DNA of 6,150 bases from the NCBI GenBank assembly GCA_002309015.1, contig DBWM01000031.1, forward strand, positions 1-6,150, in the 5' to 3' direction. The notes under the pieces are model-generated. The model saw only the letters and a list, made by a program, of their open reading frames with translations. It was not told where the DNA came from and did not search any database. Source of the stretch: Myxococcales bacterium UBA1238. GTDB lineage: Bacteria; Myxococcota_A; Bradymonadia; UBA7976; UBA1532. Below, one piece after another: positions 1 to 5,779 of the stretch. A program made the translations under genes and the position numbers. Each line of letters begins with the position of its first letter. The first letter of the stretch is position 1.

Positions 1-11
1 AGCAGGTCAAA

Positions 12-73
12 AGCGAGGTGCGGCGCCCCTTCGCCGCACCGTCAAATTAAACTTTGGGGAGGTCCGGAGGGCG
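12..73 (+). repeat. Dispersed hairpin repeat, copy A
   Basis: This 62-bp stretch recurs at 6090-6150 in the same orientation. By hand alignment about 55 of 62 positions match, with one 1-base gap. The repeat opens with a perfect 9-bp stem (GGTGCGGCG at 17-25 with CGCCGCACC at 32-40, loop CCCCTT). An A/T-richer linker follows (41-64), then the first arm of a second hairpin. Most differences between copies fall in the loop and the linker. The one stem change in copy B (C to T) turns a G-C pair into a G-U pair and keeps the fold. The element may continue further right, but copy B is cut by the window end. It could be a REP-like or MITE-like repeat or a structured RNA family; no known family was recognised. 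Confidence 0.8.
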
Positions 74-107
74 CGAGCCCTCCGCCGTTGAGGAAACGGG
101 GTGAGTC

Positions 108-159
108 GTAGAGAGGGTGAGAAACCCCGCCCGGAAGCGGGGTTTCTTATCCTCTCTAC
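108..159 (+). terminator. Long hairpin, probable terminator
   Basis: The arms at 108-130 and 137-159 can form 23 consecutive pairs around a 6-base loop (CCGGAA). The inner part is a perfect 10-bp stem, GAAACCCCGC with GCGGGGTTTC (121-146). Two of the 23 pairs are G-U on the plus strand. The inner GC stem runs into TTTCTTAT, a weak U-tract on the plus strand. On the minus strand the stem is followed by TCTCACCC, with no U-run. The hairpin lies about 60 bp downstream of the cpaF-like stop codon, so it may end minus-strand transcripts, plus-strand transcripts from the left, or both. The plus direction is slightly favoured by the U-tract and the wobble pairs. Confidence 0.5.
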
Positions 160-218
160 AAAAACGATATGAGAAAGATGCCCGAGGACTTCAAAAACGC
201 CCGTCAAAATGCCCCACC

Positions 219-1463
219 TCAAAACACCTGAATCCCGCAGCGCGGTACATACCCCATCGCCATGAACTGGCCTTCATTGCGTCCCCGCGCCTCATATCGA
301 TAAATATCGTTCAGGCGCGTCTCGCCCTGGGGATCCGTGCAGACTTCGGTGATTTGGGTGACGCGGCGGCGGCCTTCCTGGTCGCGGTCGAGCTGCACGA
401 TGATCTCTAACCCCTGCGCGATCATGCGGCGGATGAGCTGGGCCGAAAAACGCTGTTCGCCCAGGGCCGCCAGGGCTTCAAAGCGCAGGAGCACTTCTTC
501 GGGCGACTGCGCGTGGATGACGCCGAGGCTTCCGCGATGGCCGCTCGTGAGGGCCTGCAAAAAATCGAAGGCTTCGGAACCGCGGATTTCGCCCAGGATG
601 AGGCGGTTCGGGCGCATGCGGAGCGCGTTTTGGAACAGATCCCGCAGGGTGATGAGGCCCTGGCCTTCGGTGTTCGCTTCGCGGGTGAGCAGGTAGACGG
701 CGTGGCGCTGTCGCAGGTGGATTTCGGGGGTGTCTTCCAAAACGAGCACGCGCTCGCGATCGTCGATTTCCTGGCTCAGAATTTCGAGCAGCGTCGTTTT
801 GCCCGTCGATGTGGCGCCCGAGAAGAGGATGTTGACCTGCGCTTTGATGCAGGCTTTGAGGAATTCCGCCATCTGGGGGCTGAGCGCATTGGCGGCGAGC
901 AGATCTTCGATGCATTGAAAGGCGCGCTTGCCCTTGCGGATCGAGAGATGCGGGCCAAAGGGCGATGCGGGCGGGCAGGCGATATGGATGCGGGTGCCGT
1001 CGCTCAGGGCGCAGCCGGTGAAGGGGTGACTTTCGTCCACGCGCTTGCCGGTGCCGTTTAAAAAGCGACCGATGTGAAAGCGCAGATGGGCCTCGTCATC
1101 GAAGTGGTAGGGCGTGGTTTCGATCAGGCCGTTGCGCTCGGCGTCGATTTGATCGGGGCCGTTGATCAGAATCTCGGTGATTTCGCGGTCGTCGAACAGC
1201 GGCTGCATCGGACCAAAACCCAAAAGATCGTCTTCGAGCGCCTTGATGAGTTCCGCCTGATCCGCATCGGTGAGCTTTAAACGAAGCCTTCGGATCTCGG
1301 CTGCGAGCGCTTGCCGGAGCAGGTCGCGCGTGTGGGCCTGGAGATCCCCGATTTCGTTGGCCAGAGCGAGCTGGAGCGGGCCGTAGGGCTTGGATTGAAA
1401 GAGCGGTTGCAGGCTTTGAAGTGCGCGTTGCCGGAGGGTGCGTTTGAGTTCTGTAAAATCCAT
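219..1463 (-). CDS. cpaF: CpaF/TadA-type secretion ATPase
   Basis: This is a VirB11/PilT-superfamily ATPase of the CpaF (TadA) type. Known members form cytoplasmic hexamers that hydrolyse ATP to drive assembly of Flp/Tad pili or related secretion systems. Of the 414 residues, the N-terminal half shows the CpaF signatures GFGPMQPLF (about 82-90), ILINGPDQI (98-106) and VDESHPF (142-148). The ATPase core follows: Walker A GATSTGKT (216-223), Asp box VLEDTPEI (241-248), Walker B LILGEIRG (288-295) and His box SGHRGSLGVIHA (307-318). All key residues look intact. The start was placed at ATG 1463, not at the upstream in-frame ATG at 1520, because AAGGTG (1468-1473) lies 4 bases before it and a promoter (1492-1520) covers the longer version. 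The protein is somewhat shorter than many CpaF proteins at its N terminus. No tadB/tadC or cpaE homologue follows within the 218 bp downstream, so its partner machinery is not visible. The ATPase family is secure; the exact Tad role is inferred. Confidence 0.88.
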   Translation of the reverse strand: MDFTELKRTLRQRALQSLQPLFQSKPYGPLQLALANEIGDLQAHTRDLLRQALAAEIRRLRLKLTDADQAELIKALEDDLLGFGPMQPLFDDREITEILINGPDQIDAERNGLIETTPYHFDDEAHLRFHIGRFLNGTGKRVDESHPFTGCALSDGTRIHIACPPASPFGPHLSIRKGKRAFQCIEDLLAANALSPQMAEFLKACIKAQVNILFSGATSTGKTTLLEILSQEIDDRERVLVLEDTPEIHLRQRHAVYLLTREANTEGQGLITLRDLFQNALRMRPNRLILGEIRGSEAFDFLQALTSGHRGSLGVIHAQSPEEVLLRFEALAALGEQRFSAQLIRRMIAQGLEIIVQLDRDQEGRRRVTQITEVCTDPQGETRLNDIYRYEARGRNEGQFMAMGYVPRCGIQVF

Positions 1464-1491
1464 GGAACACCTTTTTGAGAGGTTGGCGGCA

Positions 1492-1520
1492 AATATGCGC
1501 GATTTGTTTGAAAGCTTCAA
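1492..1520 (-). promoter_or_regulatory. Probable promoter of the cpaF-like gene
   Basis: Read on the minus strand, TTGAAG (1515-1520) and CATATT (1492-1497) are separated by exactly 17 bp. This is a reasonable sigma70-type pair, with 4 of 6 consensus bases in each box. Transcription would start about 20-25 bases before the ribosome binding site AAGGTG at 1468-1473. The -35 box forms the right arm of a small inverted repeat, TTGAA-AGC-TTCAA (1508-1520), which could be an operator. The prediction is by eye only. Confidence 0.45.
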
Positions 1521-1530
1521 CTTTCATATA

Positions 1531-1559
1531 TTGACGCGCGCAACAGGTTTGTTCATTCT
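1531..1559 (+). promoter_or_regulatory. Possible promoter of the lipoprotein gene
   Basis: TTGACG (1531-1536) is a good -35 box with 5 of 6 consensus bases. At 17-bp spacing the candidate -10 is CATTCT (1554-1559), which matches at only 3 of 6 bases. The position is right, about 30 bp before the ATG at 1589. The weak -10 makes this a tentative call, and an activator or another sigma factor would be needed to explain strong use. Confidence 0.28.
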
Positions 1560-1588
1560 GAGGGCGAAGTTTTCAAACTGGAGTCGTT

Positions 1589-2929
1589 ATGCGCCGCTTA
1601 TTGATCCTCGCTTTGGCGATTTCGGGGTTATGGGGCTGCAACAAAAAGCCTGAGCCTGCTCCCGAACCGGACAACGCTGTTCCTGCCGCTGGTGAAACAG
1701 CCGGCAAACCCGCAACAGAACTCGCAGACGGACAAAAAAAGGACGCTCTTCCCGAGCAAAAACCGCTCACTCTGGATGAATACGAAGCGATGATGCTCAA
1801 GCTGGCGGAATGCACCGTCGACGATCGGGGCGTGAATCGCGATTGCGAAGCGTGGAAACAGTTTGATCGGGCGCGCAAGGAGCGCGGGCAAAGCATTCGC
1901 AATCAGGGCGATCTTTTGCCGAGCCTGGGCCGCAAGCATTTAAAGCACGAGAGTCTGCCCGTCCGCCTGCACGCGACAGCCCTTCTGAACCGCCACGCGA
2001 ACACCGACGAAGAGAGCCAGAAGGCGATCCTCGATGCCCTCAAGACCGAAAAGGAGCCGCTCGTGATTCGGGGCATGGTCCGCATTTTGGGCGCCCGCAT
2101 TCAGAAGAGCCCCGAGGTGCTGAAGAGCCTGATGGCCCTCGCCAACCACGAGAACGAGGAAGTCCGCATCGCCGTCAACGACGCCTTCAGTTCGGTCTGG
2201 GCCGCAGAGACTGAAGGGACCCTCGAGAAGGTCATGGAAGCCGTCGAAAAGGATCCTTCGCCCCGCGTGAGGGAACTGGCCTGCAAGCGATTGGGTAACC
2301 GGGCCGACGAGCGCGCTCTCCCGCTGCTCGAAAAGATGACGGCGTCTCCGGGAGACACCCGGGAGAGTGCCAAACTTTACGCCGCCTGCGTAAACGGTCT
2401 CATCGCCATGTGGTCTGCGCCCGTTCCGCCTAAAAATCCCAGTCAGAAGGCGTACGAGATGACGATGAAGATCCTCAATCAAACCCCGCGCAACGAAAAC
2501 ACGCCACCGTGGAACGTGATGCCCAATTTAGGCTGGGTGGGGCGCCCGGGGTTTGCTGACGCGGCTCCGTGGTTTAAGAACGATGAGCTTCAGGCGACTT
2601 TGGTGCGTCTGGTGGCCGACCGCAATGCCCATTGGATGGCGCGCACGGGTGCGGTTACGACTTTGAAGCGTCTGGGAGCGTCCAAGCAGACTTTTGAGCA
2701 GCTCGCCGCCGGTTATCAGGATGTGATCATGTCTCCGGGCGTCGACAAGAACGTGCTGACGGCTTTGAACAAGGCGATGCTCGACGAACCTCTGCCTCCG
2801 CTGCATCCCCACGGACCCCGGGGCGAGCGCGATCGCGATGGACGTCCGCCCGTCAGGATGCTGCCTCCGTCCCCACTCGCTCCTCCGGGTGCCCCCACGT
2901 CTGATGCGCCCGCCAAGACCGCTCCCTGA
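1589..2929 (+). CDS. HEAT-like repeat lipoprotein, function unknown
   Basis: This is a 446-residue predicted lipoprotein. Residues 1-17 are a short type II signal peptide: two Arg, a hydrophobic stretch, then the lipobox LWGC with lipidated Cys17. Trp just before the Gly-Cys is unusual but tolerated. Residues 18-58 are a Pro/Ala/Glu-rich tether. Cys75 and Cys86 could form a disulfide. From about 108 to 270 the sequence reads as helical pairs of HEAT/armadillo character, with recurrent patterns such as LPVRLHATALL, EEVRIAVNDAF and SPRVRELACKRL. A further similar helix region lies at about 333-365. The last 45 residues (about 402-446) are Pro/Arg-rich and probably disordered. HEAT-like solenoids usually act as protein-binding scaffolds, and no catalytic motif is seen, so the partner is unknown. 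The start is supported by GGAG (1580-1583) 5 bases upstream. With Asn at +2 after the Cys, an outer-membrane anchor is plausible. The gene is divergent from cpaF and may share its control region, but a functional link is only a guess. Confidence 0.85.
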   Translation: MRRLLILALAISGLWGCNKKPEPAPEPDNAVPAAGETAGKPATELADGQKKDALPEQKPLTLDEYEAMMLKLAECTVDDRGVNRDCEAWKQFDRARKERGQSIRNQGDLLPSLGRKHLKHESLPVRLHATALLNRHANTDEESQKAILDALKTEKEPLVIRGMVRILGARIQKSPEVLKSLMALANHENEEVRIAVNDAFSSVWAAETEGTLEKVMEAVEKDPSPRVRELACKRLGNRADERALPLLEKMTASPGDTRESAKLYAACVNGLIAMWSAPVPPKNPSQKAYEMTMKILNQTPRNENTPPWNVMPNLGWVGRPGFADAAPWFKNDELQATLVRLVADRNAHWMARTGAVTTLKRLGASKQTFEQLAAGYQDVIMSPGVDKNVLTALNKAMLDEPLPPLHPHGPRGERDRDGRPPVRMLPPSPLAPPGAPTSDAPAKTAP

Positions 2930-2984
2930 TCGCCCTTCCTTTCTTCTCTCGCCTCTCTGAATCCTATTTGTGAATTTTTGACCG

Positions 2985-3212
2985 CTTCGGGTGCCACCCG
3001 AAGTGGCGTTGTGTGGTCATCGCTGCTCCGGTTGCCACCCGAAGGGCTGTTTGAGGTCGATTTGGGGGTTCGGGTGCCACCCGAAGTCATGTTTGTGCTC
3101 ATTTTAGGGGTTCGGGTGCCACCCGAAGTCATGTTTGTTGCTTCGTGAAAGGTTCGGGTGCCACCCGAAGCATCGATTGAAGTCGCTTGAGGGGTTCGGG
3201 TGCCACCCGAAG
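2985..3212. repeat. Six palindromes with 42-bp period
   Basis: Six copies of a 19-bp palindrome lie in the gap between two convergent 3' ends, at 2985-3003, 3026-3044, 3068-3086, 3110-3128, 3152-3170 and 3194-3212. Start-to-start spacing is 41, 42, 42, 42 and 42 bp. The first copy is CTTCGGGTGCCACCCGAAG, a perfect 9-1-9 palindrome. Copies 3-6 keep the 17-bp core TTCGGGTGCCACCCGAA exactly and begin with G instead of C. Copy 2 has two changes in its left arm. The 22-23 bp linkers differ but share patches (TGTTTG near the start; GGG or AAG at the end), so the array arose by tandem duplication and only the palindrome stayed fixed. A 42-bp period is four B-DNA turns, which puts the sites on one helix face. 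This suggests sites for a dimeric DNA-binding protein. Transcribed hairpins acting as a bidirectional terminator or RNA-stability element are the alternative. The flanks 2930-2984 and 3255-3339 hold nothing else recognised. Confidence 0.93.
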
Positions 3213-3235
3213 CACTGGTTTCATCGCCAGGCGAT

Positions 3236-3254
3236 CGGCTGGAACTGACCGAAG
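3236..3254. repeat. Decayed seventh palindrome unit
   Basis: Exactly one 42-bp period after the sixth palindrome the sequence retains ACCGAAG (3248-3254), the right end of the repeat. About 10 of 19 positions match the consensus. The left arm is lost, so it is no longer a palindrome. It looks like the eroded edge of the tandem array, although a match of this size could arise partly by chance. Confidence 0.4.
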
Positions 3255-3339
3255 ATCCATTTGAGATCGGAGCAGGGCGTTTTGATGGGGGAGCCGGAAG
3301 GAAAGCGGGATTTTTAAAAGGCGGGGAGGGATGCGGGGA

Positions 3340-5361
3340 TCACTTGCCTAAATGGGCGCGGATCTTTGCGGCGACCTGATCGGCGGTGAAGCCAAATTTT
3401 TCGGCGAGGACGGTGTCCGGAGCCGAGGCGCCGAAGTGATCGAGTCCGATGCAGAGACCCTTTCGGCCGGTGAGCTGATGCCAGGGGCCCGTGAGGCCGG
3501 CCTCTACGGTGACCACGCAGGGATGATCGCTCGGGATCAGAGCCTCTTTGTAGTCGGCGGTCTGTTCACAGAACCGTTCGTAGCAAGGCATCGAGATCAC
3601 GCGGCATTTCAAATCGCTGAGCTTGGCCGCAGCGTCGATGCAGAGTGAAACTTCGGATCCGGTGCCGACCAGAATGACGTCAGGATCCTTGCAATCGATC
3701 ACGGCGTAAGCGCCTTTCCAGATCTCGGTCTTGTCGAAGCCTTCGGGCAGGGGGAGCGCCTTTACTTTTTGACGCGTGAGGGCTAAGGCAGAGGGCCCGT
3801 CGGCTAACTGAAGCGCGTACGCCCAAGCCATCGCCGTCTCAACTCCATCCGCGGGTCGCCAGTAATCTAAGTTGGGGATCACCCGCAATGCCCAGTGATG
3901 TTCCACGGGTTGGTGCGTCGGCCCATCCTCTCCCAGGAAGATGCTGTCGTGTGTGAGCACGAAGATATTGCGCAAATGGGAGAGCGCGGCGAGTCGGATG
4001 GCGGGCCGCTCGTAATCCGAGAACGCGTGGAAAGTTCCGCCGAAAGCCCGAAGGCCGCCGTGGAGGCAAATACCATTTGTCAGGGCACCCATCGCGTGCT
4101 CACGGATCCCGAAGGGGATTTGACGGCCCCCAAAGCTGAATTTGTAGTCGCCCTTAGCTTCGGGATTGCCGAAAAGTTCGCAACCGAGCTTGAGCCCGTT
4201 GCTTCCCGAGAGATCCGCGCTTCCCCCGATGAGCCCCGGCATTTTGGCCATCGCCGCCTTGACTGCCGCGTTTGAAAGCACGCGCGTGGCACCCGCCGCA
4301 GGCGTCGCTTCGAGCAGGGCTTCGTAAAGGTTGCTGGGAACTTCGTCGCTCCAGATCTCGTCAAACAATGCGGCCTTGTCCGGATGCCTGGCGCGCCAGC
4401 CTTCGAAAGCTGCGTCGTAAGCCGCATGGTCGGCGCGCTTCTTTTCAACGATCTCGCTGAGGGCCGAAGCGACGTCGTCGGGCACGTAATAGCGTGCGTC
4501 GACGGGCCAGCCGAGGTTTTGCTTGGTGGCAGCCAATTCCTCTTCGCCCAAAGGCGTGCCGTGAACCCCGCTCGTGTCGTGGCGGTTCGGACTTCCAAAG
4601 CCGATATGCGTGCGACAAATGATCAGGGTGGGCTTGCGGATGCCGGAGTTCGTGGCAGAGCTCAGGGCTGCGCGCAAAGAGTCGGCGTTATGCCCGTCGG
4701 CCCGAAGGACTCTCCACCCGAGCGCCGTAAAGCGCCCCGCCACATCTTCGGTAAACGCCAAATCCGTTGTGCCGTCGATGGTGATCTTGTTGTCGTCGTA
4801 GAGCCAATACAAATTGTCGAGGGCGAAATGTCCGGCGAGGGATGCGGCTTCGTAAACGACGCCTTCCATCATGTCGCCATCGCCCATGACTGCAAAAACG
4901 CGCTGCGGCATCGCCTGGAATGGATCCCCGGGGACGTCGATGACCGCGTGCAAATGCTTTGCGGCGACCGCGAACCCCACAGAGGTCGCCGCGCCTTGCC
5001 CCAGGGGCCCCGTCGTCATCTCGACGCCCGGCGTCAGACCCACCTCAGGGTGTCCCGGAGTGATCGAATCCCACTGACGGAATCTTTTGATCTCGTCCAT
5101 GGGCAAGTCGTACTGGAAAAGATGGAGCAGGGCGTAAAGCAGAGTGGACGCGTGACCGCCGGAAAGAATAAAGCGGTCGCGAGCCGGCCAGCGCGGCGCC
5201 CTGGGATCAAAGCGGAGGTATTCGCTCCAAAGCGTCAAAGCCACATCCGCCAACCCGAGCGGCGCCCCCGGATGCCCCGAGTTTGCTCCCTGCACCATGT
5301 CCGCCGCCAACATCCGAACCGTCGTCGCTGCTTTCTTCCGCAGCGCTTCATTTTTAAACAT
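3340..5361 (-). CDS. tkt: Transketolase
   Basis: Transketolase is a thiamine-diphosphate and divalent-metal dependent enzyme of the cytoplasm. It moves two-carbon units between ketose and aldose phosphates in the non-oxidative pentose phosphate pathway. The 673 residues match the usual family length. The pyrophosphate-binding half shows SGHPGAPLG (28-36), SGGHAS (67-72), TGPLGQG (117-123) and the cofactor/metal motif GDGDMMEG (160-167) with Asn191. HGTPLG is at 267-272. The pyrimidine-binding half shows FGIREHAMG (417-425), whose Glu421 is the expected catalytic glutamate, and DGPTHQP (479-485). The C-terminal domain is complete to the stop. The start was placed at ATG 5361 because GGGAGG (5368-5373) lies 6 bases upstream and a promoter lies just beyond. 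A longer frame reaching 5568 would add 69 low-quality residues across the promoter and a simple repeat. The gene is monocistronic here, convergent with the lipoprotein gene, and its 3' end faces the palindrome array. Nothing essential appears missing. Confidence 0.97.
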   Translation of the reverse strand: MFKNEALRKKAATTVRMLAADMVQGANSGHPGAPLGLADVALTLWSEYLRFDPRAPRWPARDRFILSGGHASTLLYALLHLFQYDLPMDEIKRFRQWDSITPGHPEVGLTPGVEMTTGPLGQGAATSVGFAVAAKHLHAVIDVPGDPFQAMPQRVFAVMGDGDMMEGVVYEAASLAGHFALDNLYWLYDDNKITIDGTTDLAFTEDVAGRFTALGWRVLRADGHNADSLRAALSSATNSGIRKPTLIICRTHIGFGSPNRHDTSGVHGTPLGEEELAATKQNLGWPVDARYYVPDDVASALSEIVEKKRADHAAYDAAFEGWRARHPDKAALFDEIWSDEVPSNLYEALLEATPAAGATRVLSNAAVKAAMAKMPGLIGGSADLSGSNGLKLGCELFGNPEAKGDYKFSFGGRQIPFGIREHAMGALTNGICLHGGLRAFGGTFHAFSDYERPAIRLAALSHLRNIFVLTHDSIFLGEDGPTHQPVEHHWALRVIPNLDYWRPADGVETAMAWAYALQLADGPSALALTRQKVKALPLPEGFDKTEIWKGAYAVIDCKDPDVILVGTGSEVSLCIDAAAKLSDLKCRVISMPCYERFCEQTADYKEALIPSDHPCVVTVEAGLTGPWHQLTGRKGLCIGLDHFGASAPDTVLAEKFGFTADQVAAKIRAHLGK

Positions 5362-5386
5362 GAGAGACCTCCCAAAAATGCGGTTC

Positions 5387-5415
5387 AGTATGCCTTCCTG
5401 CGGGCGGAGTCTCAA
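5387..5415 (-). promoter_or_regulatory. Probable tkt promoter
   Basis: On the minus strand TTGAGA (5410-5415, 5 of 6 consensus) and CATACT (5387-5392, 4 of 6) are 17 bp apart. Transcription would begin near 5380, giving a leader of about 20 bases that contains the ribosome binding site GGGAGG. A run of seven A on this strand lies about 25 bp upstream of the -35 box and could act as an UP-like element. This placement supports the short transketolase start. Confidence 0.55.
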
Positions 5416-5479
5416 GGGATTCTTGGTGGGGGATTTTTTTGAAGTATGGGGGCGGATTCTATGGTTTGGCAGGCGGGCG

Positions 5480-5507
5480 TTTCTGGTTTCTGGTTTTTGG
5501 TTTCTGG
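5480..5507. repeat. Four tandem 7-bp units
   Basis: The unit TTTCTGG occurs four times in a row. The third copy has T in place of C. This is a short simple-sequence tract of a kind prone to slippage. It lies about 65 bp upstream of the tkt -35 box, too far to set promoter spacing, and no function is apparent. Confidence 0.75.
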
Positions 5508-5589
5508 ATGGAAGATCCCTCTCTTCTCGATAGCTTCCTTTGATTTCAACGATCTTAACCCCCTGCACCTCTTATCCCTTCCCGGCCGC

Positions 5590-5643
5590 CTGGGGGCGGG
5601 TTGGTCGATCTGGATGGTAGGAAGCGGGTTTTACCGCCCCCAG
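5590..5643 (+). other. 10-bp inverted repeat with 34-base loop
   Basis: CTGGGGGCGG (5590-5599) pairs perfectly with CCGCCCCCAG (5634-5643). A smaller stem (GCGG 5624-5627 with CCGC 5634-5637) would compete for the same right arm. No U-tract follows in either direction, so an intrinsic terminator is unlikely. It begins the roughly 500-bp structure-rich stretch upstream of tkt. Confidence 0.5.
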
Positions 5644-5655
5644 ACCCACGGACGT

Positions 5656-5779
5656 TGGTGAATGAGAGTGGCGTTTAGGCTCGGAGATCCTTTGAGGGGT
5701 CCAGGTCCTCTCTCGCTTCGCTCGGTCGGAGGGCTGGGCCCCTGAGTAGCCTGGTGAATGTTCGAAGGATTTAGGCTCG
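5656..5779 (+). repeat. Bipartite direct repeat spaced 96 bp
   Basis: The pattern TGGTGAATG, nine variable bases, TTTAGGCTCG occurs twice, at 5656-5683 and 5752-5779. Both halves are identical and the nine-base gap has the same length. The copies are exactly 96 bp apart. The sequence between and around the two copies does not align clearly. Either this is an old 96-bp tandem duplication with two conserved blocks per unit, or it is a pair of bipartite binding sites. No third copy or inverted copy was found in the window. Confidence 0.7.
5685..5772 (+). other. Nested stem-loops
   Basis: An outer stem pairs 5685-5694 with 5763-5772 (10 pairs, two of them G-U on the plus strand). Inside it AGGGGTCCAG (5695-5704) pairs with CTGGGCCCCT (5734-5743), 10 pairs with one U-G. 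Within that, TCCTCT and GGAGGG can extend the stem with one bulge. A further 6-bp hairpin, CTCGCC with GGTGAG and a 3-base loop, follows at 5776-5790. All imperfect positions are wobbles in a plus-strand RNA. This is suggestive of a folded RNA, but the folds were found by eye and no energy was computed. Confidence 0.4.

Larger units (their letters stand above)
12..159 (+). ncRNA. Candidate structured RNA or multi-hairpin element
   Basis: Four hairpins follow one another with little gap. H1 is at 17-40 (9 bp). H2 is at 65-84 (8-bp stem CGGAGGGC/GCCCTCCG closed by a GCGA loop, which is a GNRA tetraloop when read on this strand). H3 is at 85-99 (5 bp). H4 is at 108-159. The GNRA loop, the two G-U pairs in H4, and the G-U pair in H1 of copy B all make sense only as RNA from the plus strand, because on the minus strand they become A-C mismatches or a non-GNRA loop. 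Hallmark motifs of RNase P RNA, SRP RNA and tmRNA were looked for and not found. No promoter is visible, since the left edge is at the window start. It may instead be the 3' untranslated region of a gene to the left, or an untranscribed repeat. Confidence 0.35.

Noticed and set aside
7..222. Small minus-strand ORF starting TTG over the cpaF stop
   Set aside because: It reads through the hairpin element, is Arg-rich and low quality, and has no independent support. The TTGA overlap alone is not enough.
2716..3132. Minus-strand protein with 14-residue repeats (SGGTRTP-type)
   Set aside because: The frame stays open only because 42 is a multiple of three. The palindrome is fixed at all codon positions, the 41-bp step breaks the periodic frame, there is no good start, and the rest runs antisense to the lipoprotein gene.
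2985..3212. CRISPR array
   Set aside because: Repeats are only 19 bp and wholly palindromic, linkers are 22-23 bp and visibly related to one another, and no cas gene is present. Tandem duplication explains it better.
3255..3339. Intrinsic terminator just after tkt
   Set aside because: No stem followed by a U-run was found on the minus strand between the tkt stop and the palindrome array. The array hairpins may serve, but they also lack U-tracts.
4384..5442. Long plus-strand ORF antisense to transketolase
   Set aside because: The frame mirrors the codon bias of a certain gene on the other strand and shows no domain of its own.
5362..5568. N-terminal extension of transketolase
   Set aside because: The added residues do not match transketolase, cross a promoter and a 7-bp simple repeat, and would make the protein longer than the family norm. 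The ATG at 5361 has a clear ribosome binding site.
5600..5640. TPP riboswitch for tkt
   Set aside because: GATCTGGAT is reminiscent of the TPP aptamer, but it lies on the strand opposite tkt and the CUGAGA element is missing.
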